Of a stretch of DNA of 64,000 nt, positions 17,029 to 25,749 are shown piece by piece. The position numbers and the translations under genes are program-made. Position 1 is the first letter of the stretch, and every line of letters starts with the position of its first letter. The DNA comes from Paenibacillus sp. XY044. Its GTDB lineage: Bacteria; Bacillota; Bacilli; Paenibacillales; Paenibacillaceae. The notes under the pieces were generated by a model that worked only from the letters and a program-made list of their open reading frames with translations, made no database searches and was not told the origin of the DNA. The stretch spans positions 434,001 to 498,000 of the forward strand of contig NZ_NQMO01000003.1 in NCBI RefSeq assembly GCF_002257645.1. Direction: 5' to 3'.

Positions 17029-19622
17029 AGGTGAAGGAGCAAACGGTAAAATCGTATTTTGTAGACGGATACCATGGCGGGATTAAGGGGCATATGCCCC
17101 TTGGATCCTGGACGGACGTGATCCGACGGCTCAGTCTCAGTCCGGAATGGAAGCTGTGCCTCGACATCGAACCGATTTCTTGGGAGGCGCTGCGCCGAAC
17201 CGATCCGCGCTCGTATGAATGGATCAGGAAACATCTGCTGGAGAACGGCACACCGCGGATGGAGATGGTAGCGGCAAGCTATGCCCAGCCGTTCGGTTGG
17301 GTCATCGGCGGCGAAAGCAATATCCGGCATTTGATCCGCGGCAAAGAGATCGTTCAGGAGCATTTCCCGGGCTTGACCGTGGACACCTATGCCACCCAGG
17401 AGCCTTGCTGGAGCAGCAGCTACCCGCAAATGCTGAGGTCACTTGGCTACAAACGGGCCGTGCTCAAAAACCCCGGAACCGCTTGGGCAGGCTATGCCTC
17501 CGGGATCAACCACGAAACCGTATTGTGGGTTGGGCCGGACGGAACCTCGATTCCTTGCGTACCGAGATATGCTTGCGAAGAATTGCAGAACTGCTGGGAG
17601 ACCGAAGCAAGCCAAATGGAGCCGGCATTTGCCGGTAAATGCCTCGCGCACGGGATTTCTCATCCTGTTGGCAGCTTTCTGCAGGATTTGGGTTGGCCGG
17701 CGAATCCGCGGCTGGACGGGGAAGATGTCCAATACGTGACATGGCGCGAGTACATGGATGAAATCGCGGAAGCGCCTTCCGCGAAATGGCATTTTACCCA
17801 AGAGGACATCCGGTGCACGCTGCCATGGGGTGAAGGGACCTTGCAGCGGATGTCGCGGGAGGTGCGGGCGGCAGAGCAGGCGATCGTGTCGGCGGAGAAG
17901 CTGGCTTCCGTCGCGAGCGTAGCCCGCGGATTGGATTATCCGGCGGAGAAGTTTCAAGCCGCATGGGATCAACTGCTCTTGTCACAGCATCATGATGCAT
18001 GGATCTGTGCGACGACCCGGGAAGGACGCCAGCAGTGGGCATGGCAGGCGGGCGCGCAAAGCTGGATGGCGGAGCTGCTGTCAGACGAGATCCGCGAATC
18101 CGCGCTGGACGGCTTCCGGCAGGACGACGCGGCGGTTGGTCAGCCCAATACATACGCGATCCGGGTGTTTAATACGTCCGGCACTCCGCGGAAGGAACTT
18201 ACGGAGCTTGAAATCCCCCTTGAAGGAGGGGAGAAGACCGTTCATTTACGGGAGACGGATGGAACGCCGATTCCGCATCAGATTGTGCCGACGAGGGTCC
18301 GTCCTGATGACGGAAGTGTCCAAGCATGCCGGCTCATCTTCGAAGCGGAGGCTCCCGCGATGGGCTACCGAACATACTTGATCGAGGAGGCCTTGCCTGC
18401 GGGTCCGGTGGATGACCAGGCAAACAGGGTACAGGACGGTGCCTTTGCCGTCATTCTTGACGGCGAGGTTCAAATATCCACCGATCTGTACGAGATCCGG
18501 ATCGATACAGCACGCGGGGGAGTCATCACACAGCTGTTTGACAAAGCGCTGAACGAATCCTTCGTTACTGTGAGCCGGCCGTTCAATGAGTTTACCGGCT
18601 ACCTGATTCGCGAGGAACGCTGGTTCAGCAGCACCGAGTCCCCCGTTGACGTCACGGTGAGTGAGAACGGTCCGCTCCGGGTCGTGCTGGAGATGAAGGG
18701 ACGGTTCGCGAATGTCGAATTCTTAACGACACTTATTGCCGCAAAAGGCCGGAGAGCGATCGATTGCCATGTTCGTTTCCGTTATGAGGAAGACATATGG
18801 ATCGGCGATCCCTGGGAGATGGCGCCGGAAAATCGATCCACGGAGCGGAGAAAGTCGCATCATAACGCAAGGTATAAGCTGCAGGCCCAATTTCCGGTTG
18901 CGCTCGGAAACCGGAAGGTCTACAAAAATTCCGCGTTCGACGTAACGGAAAGCCGTCATGACGATACGCATTTCGAGCGGTGGGACGAGATCGTGCACAG
19001 CGTTATTCTGAATTGGGTCGATGTGTATGACGAGCAGCACGACTTGGGACTTTCCATATTTTCCGATCATACGACGGGATATTCCCACTCGCAGGAAGAC
19101 CCCCTAGCCCTTACCCTCGGCTGGGGAGGGGAAGGCGGCTTCTGGTGGGGCAAGCGTCCGCTCCGCGGCGTTCAAGAGACGCGGTATGCGATCATGCCTC
19201 ACGCCGGACGCTGGGACCGGGCCGGCATTCAGCAGGAATGCACGAATTGGACGGAGCCGCTCCTTGCGGTGTATGGCCGCACAAATGCAGGATTAACCGG
19301 CTCGTGGTCCCTGTTGGACGTGTCCGACCCGTCCATCGTGGTCAGCTCTGTGACGCGGGACGGCCGGGACCTCCTCGTGCGTTTGTACAATTCCGGGTCC
19401 GAGCCGGCTAGCTTCTCCATCAAGATGAGCGCGGAATTCGGCGACGTTACAGCCGTCGAACTGGACGGCAAGTTTAAAGAGCGGTTACAAAGCATAGCAT
19501 TACCGGACCATGCCTCTCAAGTAAACCTGTCGCTGCAGCAGCATGGTCTCGCCACGCTCCGGTACAGCGACATCCGCTGCAACCCAGATCAAATCATAGG
19601 ATGTGATCCGTCATTTGGATAA
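17025..19622 (+). CDS. GH38-like (alpha-mannosidase-related) protein with non-canonical active site
   Basis: 865 residues, no signal peptide. The N-terminal (beta/alpha) domain is recognisable by YFVDGYHGGIKGHMP (first metal-His region), WKLCLDIEP, and LSQHHDAWICA, which corresponds to the HQFHD metal motif of classical GH38. The C-terminal half has the beta-sandwich domains of GH38 (IFNTSGTPRKE-like, GVITQLFDKALNESFV, YAIMPHAGRWDRAGIQQE). At the nucleophile position classical GH38 has PDVFGYS...PQ; here the aligned stretch is TQEPCWSSSYPQ, so Asp is replaced by Gln and the next residue is Glu. It may therefore act on a different alpha-linked sugar, use the neighbouring Glu, or be non-hydrolytic. 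It is coupled to the isomerase upstream (4-bp overlap) and overlaps the canonical GH38 gene by 20 bp. Confidence 0.82.
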   Translation: MKVKEQTVKSYFVDGYHGGIKGHMPLGSWTDVIRRLSLSPEWKLCLDIEPISWEALRRTDPRSYEWIRKHLLENGTPRMEMVAASYAQPFGWVIGGESNIRHLIRGKEIVQEHFPGLTVDTYATQEPCWSSSYPQMLRSLGYKRAVLKNPGTAWAGYASGINHETVLWVGPDGTSIPCVPRYACEELQNCWETEASQMEPAFAGKCLAHGISHPVGSFLQDLGWPANPRLDGEDVQYVTWREYMDEIAEAPSAKWHFTQEDIRCTLPWGEGTLQRMSREVRAAEQAIVSAEKLASVASVARGLDYPAEKFQAAWDQLLLSQHHDAWICATTREGRQQWAWQAGAQSWMAELLSDEIRESALDGFRQDDAAVGQPNTYAIRVFNTSGTPRKELTELEIPLEGGEKTVHLRETDGTPIPHQIVPTRVRPDDGSVQACRLIFEAEAPAMGYRTYLIEEALPAGPVDDQANRVQDGAFAVILDGEVQISTDLYEIRIDTARGGVITQLFDKALNESFVTVSRPFNEFTGYLIREERWFSSTESPVDVTVSENGPLRVVLEMKGRFANVEFLTTLIAAKGRRAIDCHVRFRYEEDIWIGDPWEMAPENRSTERRKSHHNARYKLQAQFPVALGNRKVYKNSAFDVTESRHDDTHFERWDEIVHSVILNWVDVYDEQHDLGLSIFSDHTTGYSHSQEDPLALTLGWGGEGGFWWGKRPLRGVQETRYAIMPHAGRWDRAGIQQECTNWTEPLLAVYGRTNAGLTGSWSLLDVSDPSIVVSSVTRDGRDLLVRLYNSGSEPASFSIKMSAEFGDVTAVELDGKFKERLQSIALPDHASQVNLSLQQHGLATLRYSDIRCNPDQIIGCDPSFG

Positions 19623-22600
19623 GAGAAAAGAGATTCTATATCATGTCGAGAAGCTGCTGAAGGATAAACACCGCTACATGTACTCAGTCATCTCGCCGGT
19701 CGATTTTTCCTGCTTCGTCACAGAGGAGCGGCTTTCTTGCGAGAACATAGAAGGTATCCGATTTGAGGCGATAGGGCCCGGCGACCGGTGGGGCGGCGAC
19801 TGGATGTATGGATGGCTTCGTTCATCGGTTGCCGCCCCCCTAGAGGCCGAAGGCAAACGTTTGGTCATTCGGGCCGATTTCGGTTCCGAGGCGACGGTCT
19901 ATGTGAACGGAATCGTACGGGGGGCGCTGGATCTTCAGCACCATGATGTAACGTTGACACGCAGCGCTAAGCACGGCGAGCGGTTTGAAATCGTCGCCGA
20001 AGCGTACGCCGGCCATTCGGGCCGACAGCCGGTGTTCGGCGAATCGCATCTTTGCCTGTTTGAAGAAGAGGTCTATCAATTCTACATCGATTTAGAATGT
20101 TTGGTTCAGGTCAGAAATCATATCGATGCGGATTCGCTTCGCGCGGCGGAAATCGACCGCTGCCTGACAGAGGTCGTCCGGACGATCGATTGGGGGCTTG
20201 CGAAGGATGCGCTGACGGCGAACGTTCAACAATGCCGGCAGCGGATGGCGCCGCTCCTGGCATGCGTGAACGGATCGACAGCACCCTTGCTGTACCTCAT
20301 GGGACAGTCTCATCTCGATATCGCCTGGTTGTGGCCGATGGAGGAGACGAAGCGGAAAATCGCCCGGACGATGTCCAATCAGCTTACGCTTATGGAGGAA
20401 TATCCCGATTACCGCTACGTCCAGAGCCAGCCGTATTTGTTCCAGCTTGCCAAAGACCTGTATCCCGAATTGTATGCGCGCATCAAACGAGCAGTGGCAG
20501 AAGGACGGATCATTCCGGAAGGCGGGATGTGGGTGGAATCCGATACCAACTTGCCCGGCGGGGAGAGTCTGATCCGGCAAATGCTGCACGGCAAACGCTT
20601 TTTCAAGGAGGAATTCGGCAAGGAGAACGAAATGCTGTGGCTCCCCGACGTGTTCGGGTACTCCGGCAACATGCCGCAAATTATGAAGGGCTGCGGGCTC
20701 CGGTACTTTGCTTCCGTGAAAATGTTCCAGACGTATGAGAACGTTTCGGACCCGTTCCCGTACAATACCTTCCTGTGGGAAGGGATCGACGGCTCGCAGG
20801 TGCTTACCCATCTGCTGGATTATGGTGATTTTCCGATACGGGTCAACCCGTCGTTTCTCATCCGTCAATGGAATGAGCGGGTGCAGAAAGACGGCATCGC
20901 GACTAGACTTGTGCAGTTCGGCCACGGCGACGGCGGTGGCGGAGCCAACCGGGACGACTTGGAATTCTTACGTCGGCTTGAAAATTTGGAAGGCGTTCCG
21001 CGCACGACGCATGGCTCGCCGATCGACTATTTTGAGGATCAGATCGAAAGAGGCATTCCCGATGCCAAATACGTCGGAGAGCTGTACTATCCGGCGCACC
21101 GTGGAACCTATACGACGCAGGCTCAGCTCAAGCGGTTAAACCGGAAGGCGGAGATCGGGCTTCGCGATGCCGAAATGTGGGGAGCCGCCGCAAGTCTGCT
21201 TCAGCACCGGACCTACCCGTATGGGGAGATGGATCGGCTGTGGAAGAAGCTGCTGCTGCATCAGTTTCATGATATTTTGCCGGGCACGTCCATCCATCGC
21301 GTGCATGAGGAGGCGCAGGCTGAGCTGACGGAATTGAACGGGCTCGTCGATACGATGGCATCCGGTGCAAGAGAGGCGCTTGCGGATGGCGAGCGTACCG
21401 GCATCACGGCGTTTAACTCGCTCTCATGGGCAAGAAAAGAGCTGGTTGCCCTGCCCGAAGGCGCCCTAGGCATAGCGGATCGGGACGGTAAACCGCGCCC
21501 TGTGCAGTGGCATGACGGCATAAGTTTCACGGAGGTTGAAACGCCGTCTACGGGATGGGCGACATACACGGTTACAGCGGCAGAGTCAGCGCCGGTAGCG
21601 CCGGGAAGAGCAGTGATAACTGCAACGAAATCGCGCCTCGAGAATGAATACCTGACCATTGGCATCAATGAATGCGGCGAGATCGTCAGCATTGTGGACA
21701 AGGAAACCGGGACGGAATGGACGGCGGGAAATTGCAACGCCATGAAGATGTACCGCGATCAGCCGTCGGCGTTCGACGCGTGGGAAATCGACCGGGACTA
21801 TCAAGCATCTGCGGTAACGCTGGGTGAGAAGGCCGAGGTGTATGTCACCGCTCAGGGTCCCCTGTTTGCCAATATCCGCGTCGAACGCGCGCTTCATCAC
21901 TCCAAAATGATTCAGGACATCCGGATCCGGGCCGGCAGCCGCCGAATTGAATTTCATACGACGGTGCATTGGAATGAAAAGAACAAAATGCTCCGGGTCG
22001 ATTTTCCTGTACGCATTCATGCGAAAGAATCGATGCAGGAAATTCAGTTCGGTTACGTCAAACGGCCGAATCATGCTTCCAGGCCGCACGATGCCGACCG
22101 ATTCGAAGTATGCCAGCATAAATGGGCGGTGCTTGCGGAGGCCAACCGTAGTTTTGCGCTGCTGAACGATTGCAAGTATGGGATTGCCGTGCAGGACAAC
22201 ACGATGAGCTTGACGCTGCTTCGCTCGCCAACATATCCGGACGAGAGGTCCGATCAGGGAACGCATCAGTTTACTTACGGATTTTTCGTATGGAACGGGG
22301 CGTTTCTGGACAGTCCCGTCGTTCAGGAGGCGTATGAGCTGAATTACCCGGTAAGCATCGTCCAAAGCGGAAGCCGGTTGGGTCATACCTCCCTCTTGCA
22401 GGCGGATCGTGCAAACGTGATCGCGGAGACGATCAAGCTTGCGGAAGACGGTTCGGGAGATTGGGTCATCCGGGCCTATGAGAGCAAGGGGGCCACGGTA
22501 TCGTGCGGATTGGCGTTGGGTCTTCCCGTCAAAAAAGCGTACGAAACCAACATGCTGGAGGAAGTGACGTCCGACCTGCCGGTTGCTGAATGGAAGCTGA

Positions 22601-22659
22601 AGCTTGAGTTCCGCCCCTTCGAAGTGAAAACGATTCGGCTTGTACTACACGATGAGTAG
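19603..22659 (+). CDS. GH38 alpha-mannosidase
   Basis: 1018 residues from a GTG at 19603 that overlaps the previous gene by 20 bp. Cytoplasmic retaining, metal-dependent alpha-mannosidase of family GH38. The N-terminal accessory jelly-roll (about 60-150) precedes the catalytic domain with GQSHLDIAWLWP (His237 and Asp239, metal ligands), EGGMWVESDTNLPGGES, WLPDVFGYSGNMPQI (nucleophile Asp349) and LLLHQFHDILPGTSIHRVHEEA (metal-binding His556). The C-terminal beta-sandwich region includes GITAFNSLSWARKE and DKETGTEWTAG. Length near 1000 residues is normal for the bacterial group. It would hydrolyse imported alpha-mannosides, delivering mannose. The reason for two GH38-type proteins in one operon is unclear; their different active sites suggest they cut different linkages. 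Confidence 0.95.
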   Translation: MIRHLDKRKEILYHVEKLLKDKHRYMYSVISPVDFSCFVTEERLSCENIEGIRFEAIGPGDRWGGDWMYGWLRSSVAAPLEAEGKRLVIRADFGSEATVYVNGIVRGALDLQHHDVTLTRSAKHGERFEIVAEAYAGHSGRQPVFGESHLCLFEEEVYQFYIDLECLVQVRNHIDADSLRAAEIDRCLTEVVRTIDWGLAKDALTANVQQCRQRMAPLLACVNGSTAPLLYLMGQSHLDIAWLWPMEETKRKIARTMSNQLTLMEEYPDYRYVQSQPYLFQLAKDLYPELYARIKRAVAEGRIIPEGGMWVESDTNLPGGESLIRQMLHGKRFFKEEFGKENEMLWLPDVFGYSGNMPQIMKGCGLRYFASVKMFQTYENVSDPFPYNTFLWEGIDGSQVLTHLLDYGDFPIRVNPSFLIRQWNERVQKDGIATRLVQFGHGDGGGGANRDDLEFLRRLENLEGVPRTTHGSPIDYFEDQIERGIPDAKYVGELYYPAHRGTYTTQAQLKRLNRKAEIGLRDAEMWGAAASLLQHRTYPYGEMDRLWKKLLLHQFHDILPGTSIHRVHEEAQAELTELNGLVDTMASGAREALADGERTGITAFNSLSWARKELVALPEGALGIADRDGKPRPVQWHDGISFTEVETPSTGWATYTVTAAESAPVAPGRAVITATKSRLENEYLTIGINECGEIVSIVDKETGTEWTAGNCNAMKMYRDQPSAFDAWEIDRDYQASAVTLGEKAEVYVTAQGPLFANIRVERALHHSKMIQDIRIRAGSRRIEFHTTVHWNEKNKMLRVDFPVRIHAKESMQEIQFGYVKRPNHASRPHDADRFEVCQHKWAVLAEANRSFALLNDCKYGIAVQDNTMSLTLLRSPTYPDERSDQGTHQFTYGFFVWNGAFLDSPVVQEAYELNYPVSIVQSGSRLGHTSLLQADRANVIAETIKLAEDGSGDWVIRAYESKGATVSCGLALGLPVKKAYETNMLEEVTSDLPVAEWKLKLEFRPFEVKTIRLVLHDE

Positions 22660-22702
22660 CAGTGAAAGAGCAAAGGGACCAAAGATGGGAGGAATGGCGA
22701 AG

Positions 22703-23371
22703 ATGAAGATGGATAAAGGACAGCGCCTGGTCATGATCGGTGATTCGATTACGGACTGCGATCGTAAATTTCCTTACGGGGAAGGGTTGTTTCAAGGCGT
22801 AGGAAAAGGGTATGTGTCGCTGGTGGATACCTTGCTTCAGACGGCATATCCGGAGTTGGATATTCGCGTAACCAACATGGGGATCGGCGGCAATACGGTC
22901 AGAGATTTGAAAGCAAGATGGGAAACGGACGTCTTGGACCTGAAGCCGGATTGGCTGTCCATCATGATCGGCATCAACGATGTGTGGCGGCAGTTCGATC
23001 AACCGGCGATTCCGGAATCGCATGTGCTCCTGGAAGAGTATGAACACACCTTGGCGGAATTGGCGGAGCAGGCGCTCCCCGGCTTGAAAGGTCTTGTCAT
23101 CATGACACCGTTTTATATCGAACCGAATGCGGAAGATGGGATGAGACGGCGGATGGATGAGTATGGCCGGGCTTCCCAAAGGGTTGCCGAGCGCTTTGGA
23201 GCGCTATTCGTGAATACCCAAGCGGTATTTGAACCGATGCTGGGCTATGTGCATCCTACCGCCATCGCATCAGACCGGGTACACCCGAGCTTGACCGGGC
23301 ACATGCTGATCGCACGCGCCTTCCTGCAGGCGATCGGCTTCGATTGGAAGCGCATGGGCGGCGATGCTTGA
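22703..23371 (+). CDS. SGNH/GDSL-family carbohydrate esterase
   Basis: 222 residues from the ATG at 22703, which has GGAGGA 9 nt upstream; the frame is open for 21 codons further upstream but those starts overlap or crowd the ribosome site. All four SGNH blocks are present: MIGDSITD (catalytic Ser), NMGIGGNTV (Gly), MIGIND (Asn), and ASDRVHPSLTGH (Asp and His). No signal peptide, so it is a cytoplasmic deacylase, probably removing acetyl groups from imported oligosaccharides before the GH38 enzymes work. It is the last gene of the operon, 43 bp after the GH38 gene, and is followed by a terminator. Confidence 0.92.
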   Translation: MKMDKGQRLVMIGDSITDCDRKFPYGEGLFQGVGKGYVSLVDTLLQTAYPELDIRVTNMGIGGNTVRDLKARWETDVLDLKPDWLSIMIGINDVWRQFDQPAIPESHVLLEEYEHTLAELAEQALPGLKGLVIMTPFYIEPNAEDGMRRRMDEYGRASQRVAERFGALFVNTQAVFEPMLGYVHPTAIASDRVHPSLTGHMLIARAFLQAIGFDWKRMGGDA

Positions 23372-23420
23372 TTGATGAATCGAATAAGGATTTCATCTGG
23401 TCATATTTTAATAATTCAGC

Positions 23421-23440
23421 ATATGAAAAACTCACAATAG
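23421..23440 (+). repeat. Dispersed 20-bp 3'-end motif, copy 2
   Basis: ATATGAAAAACTCACAATAG, 50 bp after the stop of the SGNH gene and just before its terminator. Similar to the copies at 7560, 24058, 40311 and 50359. Confidence 0.5.
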
Positions 23441-23447
23441 ATATAGG

Positions 23448-23483
23448 AAAAGGCGACCGGTTCGTGTACGATCGCTTTTTTTT
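23448..23483 (+). terminator. Rho-independent terminator of the nine-gene operon
   Basis: AAAAGGCGACCG pairs with CGATCGCTTTT (one bulged G and one G-T pair) around a short loop and runs into a stretch of eight or more T. It closes the operon that begins at 9197. Confidence 0.75.
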
Positions 23484-23588
23484 GCCTGCTTATACACTCC
23501 GGGTTATTAACTGATGTCTAAAAAGGTCATGTTTCCTTGGCGCGAATCCTCCTATAATCATTTATAAAGAAATGAAGGAGGATCGTAT

Positions 23589-24029
23589 ATGGAAGGCGAA
23601 AAATCGTACGGTTTTGGATGGTACCTGAACGAAACGGATCGAGCCATGACGCGTTATATGTATCAGTCTTTGCGGACAATCGGCCTAACCCGTTTTCATT
23701 GGCAGATCATGAACCGAATACATCTGAGCGGCTTGGCCGTCAAAGAAAAGCTGTATGCCCGCCATTATCTCGGAGCGGATGAGCTGAATGAAGTTATCGA
23801 TTCATTGATCGGGAGGGGATGGGTGCGGATCGTTAAACCATCCGAGCGTGGCGAAACCAAACTGCAGTTCACGGACGCCGGCGACAAAATATATGCTAAG
23901 GTGGCTGCCAAAGTAAAGGAAGCCGGCGTACACATGTTCGCACCGATCACGAAAGAGGAATACGAAACAACGGTAAACGTGCTTAGCCGATTGATCGACC
24001 ATATGAACGCAAAGGGCTTCGAAGGCTAA
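23589..24029 (+). CDS. MarR-type winged-helix regulator
   Basis: 146 residues, ATG after GAAGGAGGATCGTAT. It has the MarR layout: helical dimerisation ends and a central winged helix (about 45-100) with LGADELNEVIDSLIGRGWVRIVKPSERGETKLQFTDAGDKIYAKV, where the DxRGxxxxLT-type wing (SERGETKLQFT) is clear. Upstream sequence has no close neighbour on the same strand; the chromate transporter genes are on the opposite strand and converge, so its target cannot be told from context. It may respond to small aromatic or stress signals, as family members do. Confidence 0.85.
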   Translation: MEGEKSYGFGWYLNETDRAMTRYMYQSLRTIGLTRFHWQIMNRIHLSGLAVKEKLYARHYLGADELNEVIDSLIGRGWVRIVKPSERGETKLQFTDAGDKIYAKVAAKVKEAGVHMFAPITKEEYETTVNVLSRLIDHMNAKGFEG

Positions 24030-24057
24030 CTATATCAATCATGTTAAAAAAAACAAT

Positions 24058-24077
24058 ATATGAAAAATTCACAAAAG
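24058..24077 (+). repeat. Dispersed 20-bp 3'-end motif, copy 3
   Basis: ATATGAAAAATTCACAAAAG, 28 bp after the stop of the MarR gene. It carries the exact core TGAAAAATTCA shared with the copies at 40311 and 50359. The rest of the spacer up to 24280 holds only a weak hairpin (AGCATCC at 24186 with GGATGCT at 24221). Confidence 0.5.
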
Positions 24078-24280
24078 AAAACAGAATCGGCATATACCTA
24101 GGCCATATCGCCTGAGTCACCATTTCTGCGGATCTATACTGGAAAAAAGGCAGCTTGCCTCTGACGTCTAACTCCATATCGCAGCAGCATCCTCCTGAGA
24201 CCGGGGCGACCGGCCGAAGGGGATGCTTATTTGCGATCCTTGAATGGAAAGGCGAGCCCTTGCGAAAGGGCTGCACCGGG

Positions 24281-24817
24281 CTATTTTCCCAAGAAGATGC
24301 CTCCGTATATAAATGCCCCCACAATGACAAGCGCGGGATGAACTTTGCGGCGCTGCATCAGCCAGTACGCGATGAGGGCGATGGCGCCGAACTGGATCCA
24401 GCCGATGGACAGGATCGATTCTTTGGAGCTCTGGATGGTGAGCTGCAGCATCATGACGGCGATCACAGGCTGCACGAGCAGTGTCATGCCTTTGACCGCC
24501 TGGGACTGCTTGTATTTCTGCAAAATCCGCATCAAAACGATTAAGGCAACGGCGGACGGCACAATGGTGGCTACTTCGGCGACGAGTGCTCCCATCCACC
24601 CGGCTGCATCATAGCCTACGTAAGCGGCGATTTTCGTCGCAATCGGTCCCGGAAGCGAATTGCCAAGGGCGAGCATGTTGGAAAATTCGGCGCCAGACAG
24701 CCAGTGGTAATGCGGTACGATCTCCCTATGCATGAGCGGAATAGAGGAGGGGCCGCCGCCGTAGCCGAACACGTTGGCAAGAAAGAACCCGATCAGGAGC
24801 TCAATCCATGTCTCCAT
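24281..24817 (-). CDS. Chromate transporter half-protein (short-chain CHR), second subunit
   Basis: 178 residues, five or six membrane segments, CHR family. Conserved motifs are FGYGGGPSSIPLMHREIV and LGNSLPGPIATKIAAYVGY. Short-chain CHR proteins work as pairs that together equal one ChrA and export chromate (or another anion). The start overlaps the end of the upstream partner gene by 17 bp, which indicates coupling. Chromate export is the family function; the real anion was not tested here. Confidence 0.9.
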   Translation of the reverse strand: METWIELLIGFFLANVFGYGGGPSSIPLMHREIVPHYHWLSGAEFSNMLALGNSLPGPIATKIAAYVGYDAAGWMGALVAEVATIVPSAVALIVLMRILQKYKQSQAVKGMTLLVQPVIAVMMLQLTIQSSKESILSIGWIQFGAIALIAYWLMQRRKVHPALVIVGAFIYGGIFLGK

Positions 24818-25400
24818 GGTGGTGTTCCTCCTTCCGCGCGCGGGCTTCTTTCAGCTTGCCGATGAGTTTAAAATGGACCGAGCCGTAGGCGAGCGCGATG
24901 GCGATCAGGATCGCCGGATGCAGCTGCACCCACTCGAGCAGGACAAACGCGATAACCCCGCAGGCAAGCGCGGTATATTTGCCAAGGCCCTTGACCGCCT
25001 TTTCGCCGAACTCATAGCACATCTGGGCCAGCATGACGGCCACGACCGGAACGACAGCTTCGATCATGCCATGGATAATGCGCGACGAGCTGAAGACGTC
25101 GATAAAAGAAACCAGTGCGATCATGGCGACCGCGCTGGGAAGAATATGGGCCAGCACCCCGACCAGCGCGCCGAGGGTTCCTTTCAGGCGGTAACCGAGA
25201 TAGGCGGCCAGCTTGGTCGCAATCGGTCCGGGCAGCGTGTTGGCGATGGCCAGCACTTCCCCGAATTCCTCATCGGCCATCCACCTATACCTGGCGACGG
25301 CCTCGTGCCGGATGAGCGGTATGGTCGAAGGACCGCCACCGTACCCGAGGACTCCGGTCCGGAACATGGCGATGGATAATTCAGCGTATGTTTTCAGCAT
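24801..25400 (-). CDS. Chromate transporter half-protein (short-chain CHR), first subunit
   Basis: 199 residues from the ATG at 25400 with GGAAGGAAG upstream; an in-frame start at 25487 adds 29 residues unlike the family. Motifs LGYGGGPSTIPLIRHEAV and IANTLPGPIATKLAAYLGY match its partner, showing they are the two homologous halves. Ends with a charged His-rich tail (KEARARKEEHHHGDMD). Five or six membrane segments. Forms a two-gene unit with the overlapping partner and is divergent from the ABC exporter at 25750. Confidence 0.9.
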   Translation of the reverse strand: MLKTYAELSIAMFRTGVLGYGGGPSTIPLIRHEAVARYRWMADEEFGEVLAIANTLPGPIATKLAAYLGYRLKGTLGALVGVLAHILPSAVAMIALVSFIDVFSSSRIIHGMIEAVVPVVAVMLAQMCYEFGEKAVKGLGKYTALACGVIAFVLLEWVQLHPAILIAIALAYGSVHFKLIGKLKEARARKEEHHHGDMD

Positions 25401-25679
25401 GGTGCACTTCCTTCCTTGTCGTTCAACGAATGATACATTCAAATCCCCGTTTAGATGGGATGCGGGCGGGCCGCACTTTTCGGGCAAAGCTCCGGCAGCA
25501 TGGGAGGAAAGCTTGACCGCTTCTGAAGCTGGGGATCATCCCTATGAATGTCCAAAATGCTCAATATTTTGATTTTAGCAGCAATCCGTATCGTTCGGAA
25601 GAATAATTACCGCTTGCGGGTAAAAGCGGGATGCTGGCTGAATGTAAAAAACTTTTTCAAACCATCGGGTATCCATCCG

Positions 25680-25731
25680 TTGACTTCATCATTCTCGTGA
25701 TGGTATATTGTGCATACACGATATACACAAT
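25680..25731 (+). promoter_or_regulatory. Promoter and GntR (YtrA-type) operator of the ABC exporter operon
   Basis: TTGACT (25680) and TATATT (25704) are separated by 18 bp. The imperfect palindrome ATTGTG...CACAAT (25707-25731) overlaps the -10 box. YtrA-family repressors bind such spaced inverted repeats, and the operon's last gene (27248) encodes one, so autorepression is likely. The remaining spacer back to 25401 shows no other clear element. Confidence 0.7.
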
Positions 25732-25749
25732 TTATCGAGGAGGAACGGT

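Noticed and set aside
24186..24227. Terminator of the chromate transporter genes
   Set aside because: The stem AGCATCC/GGATGCT has a long loop and no T run on the minus strand, so support is too weak.
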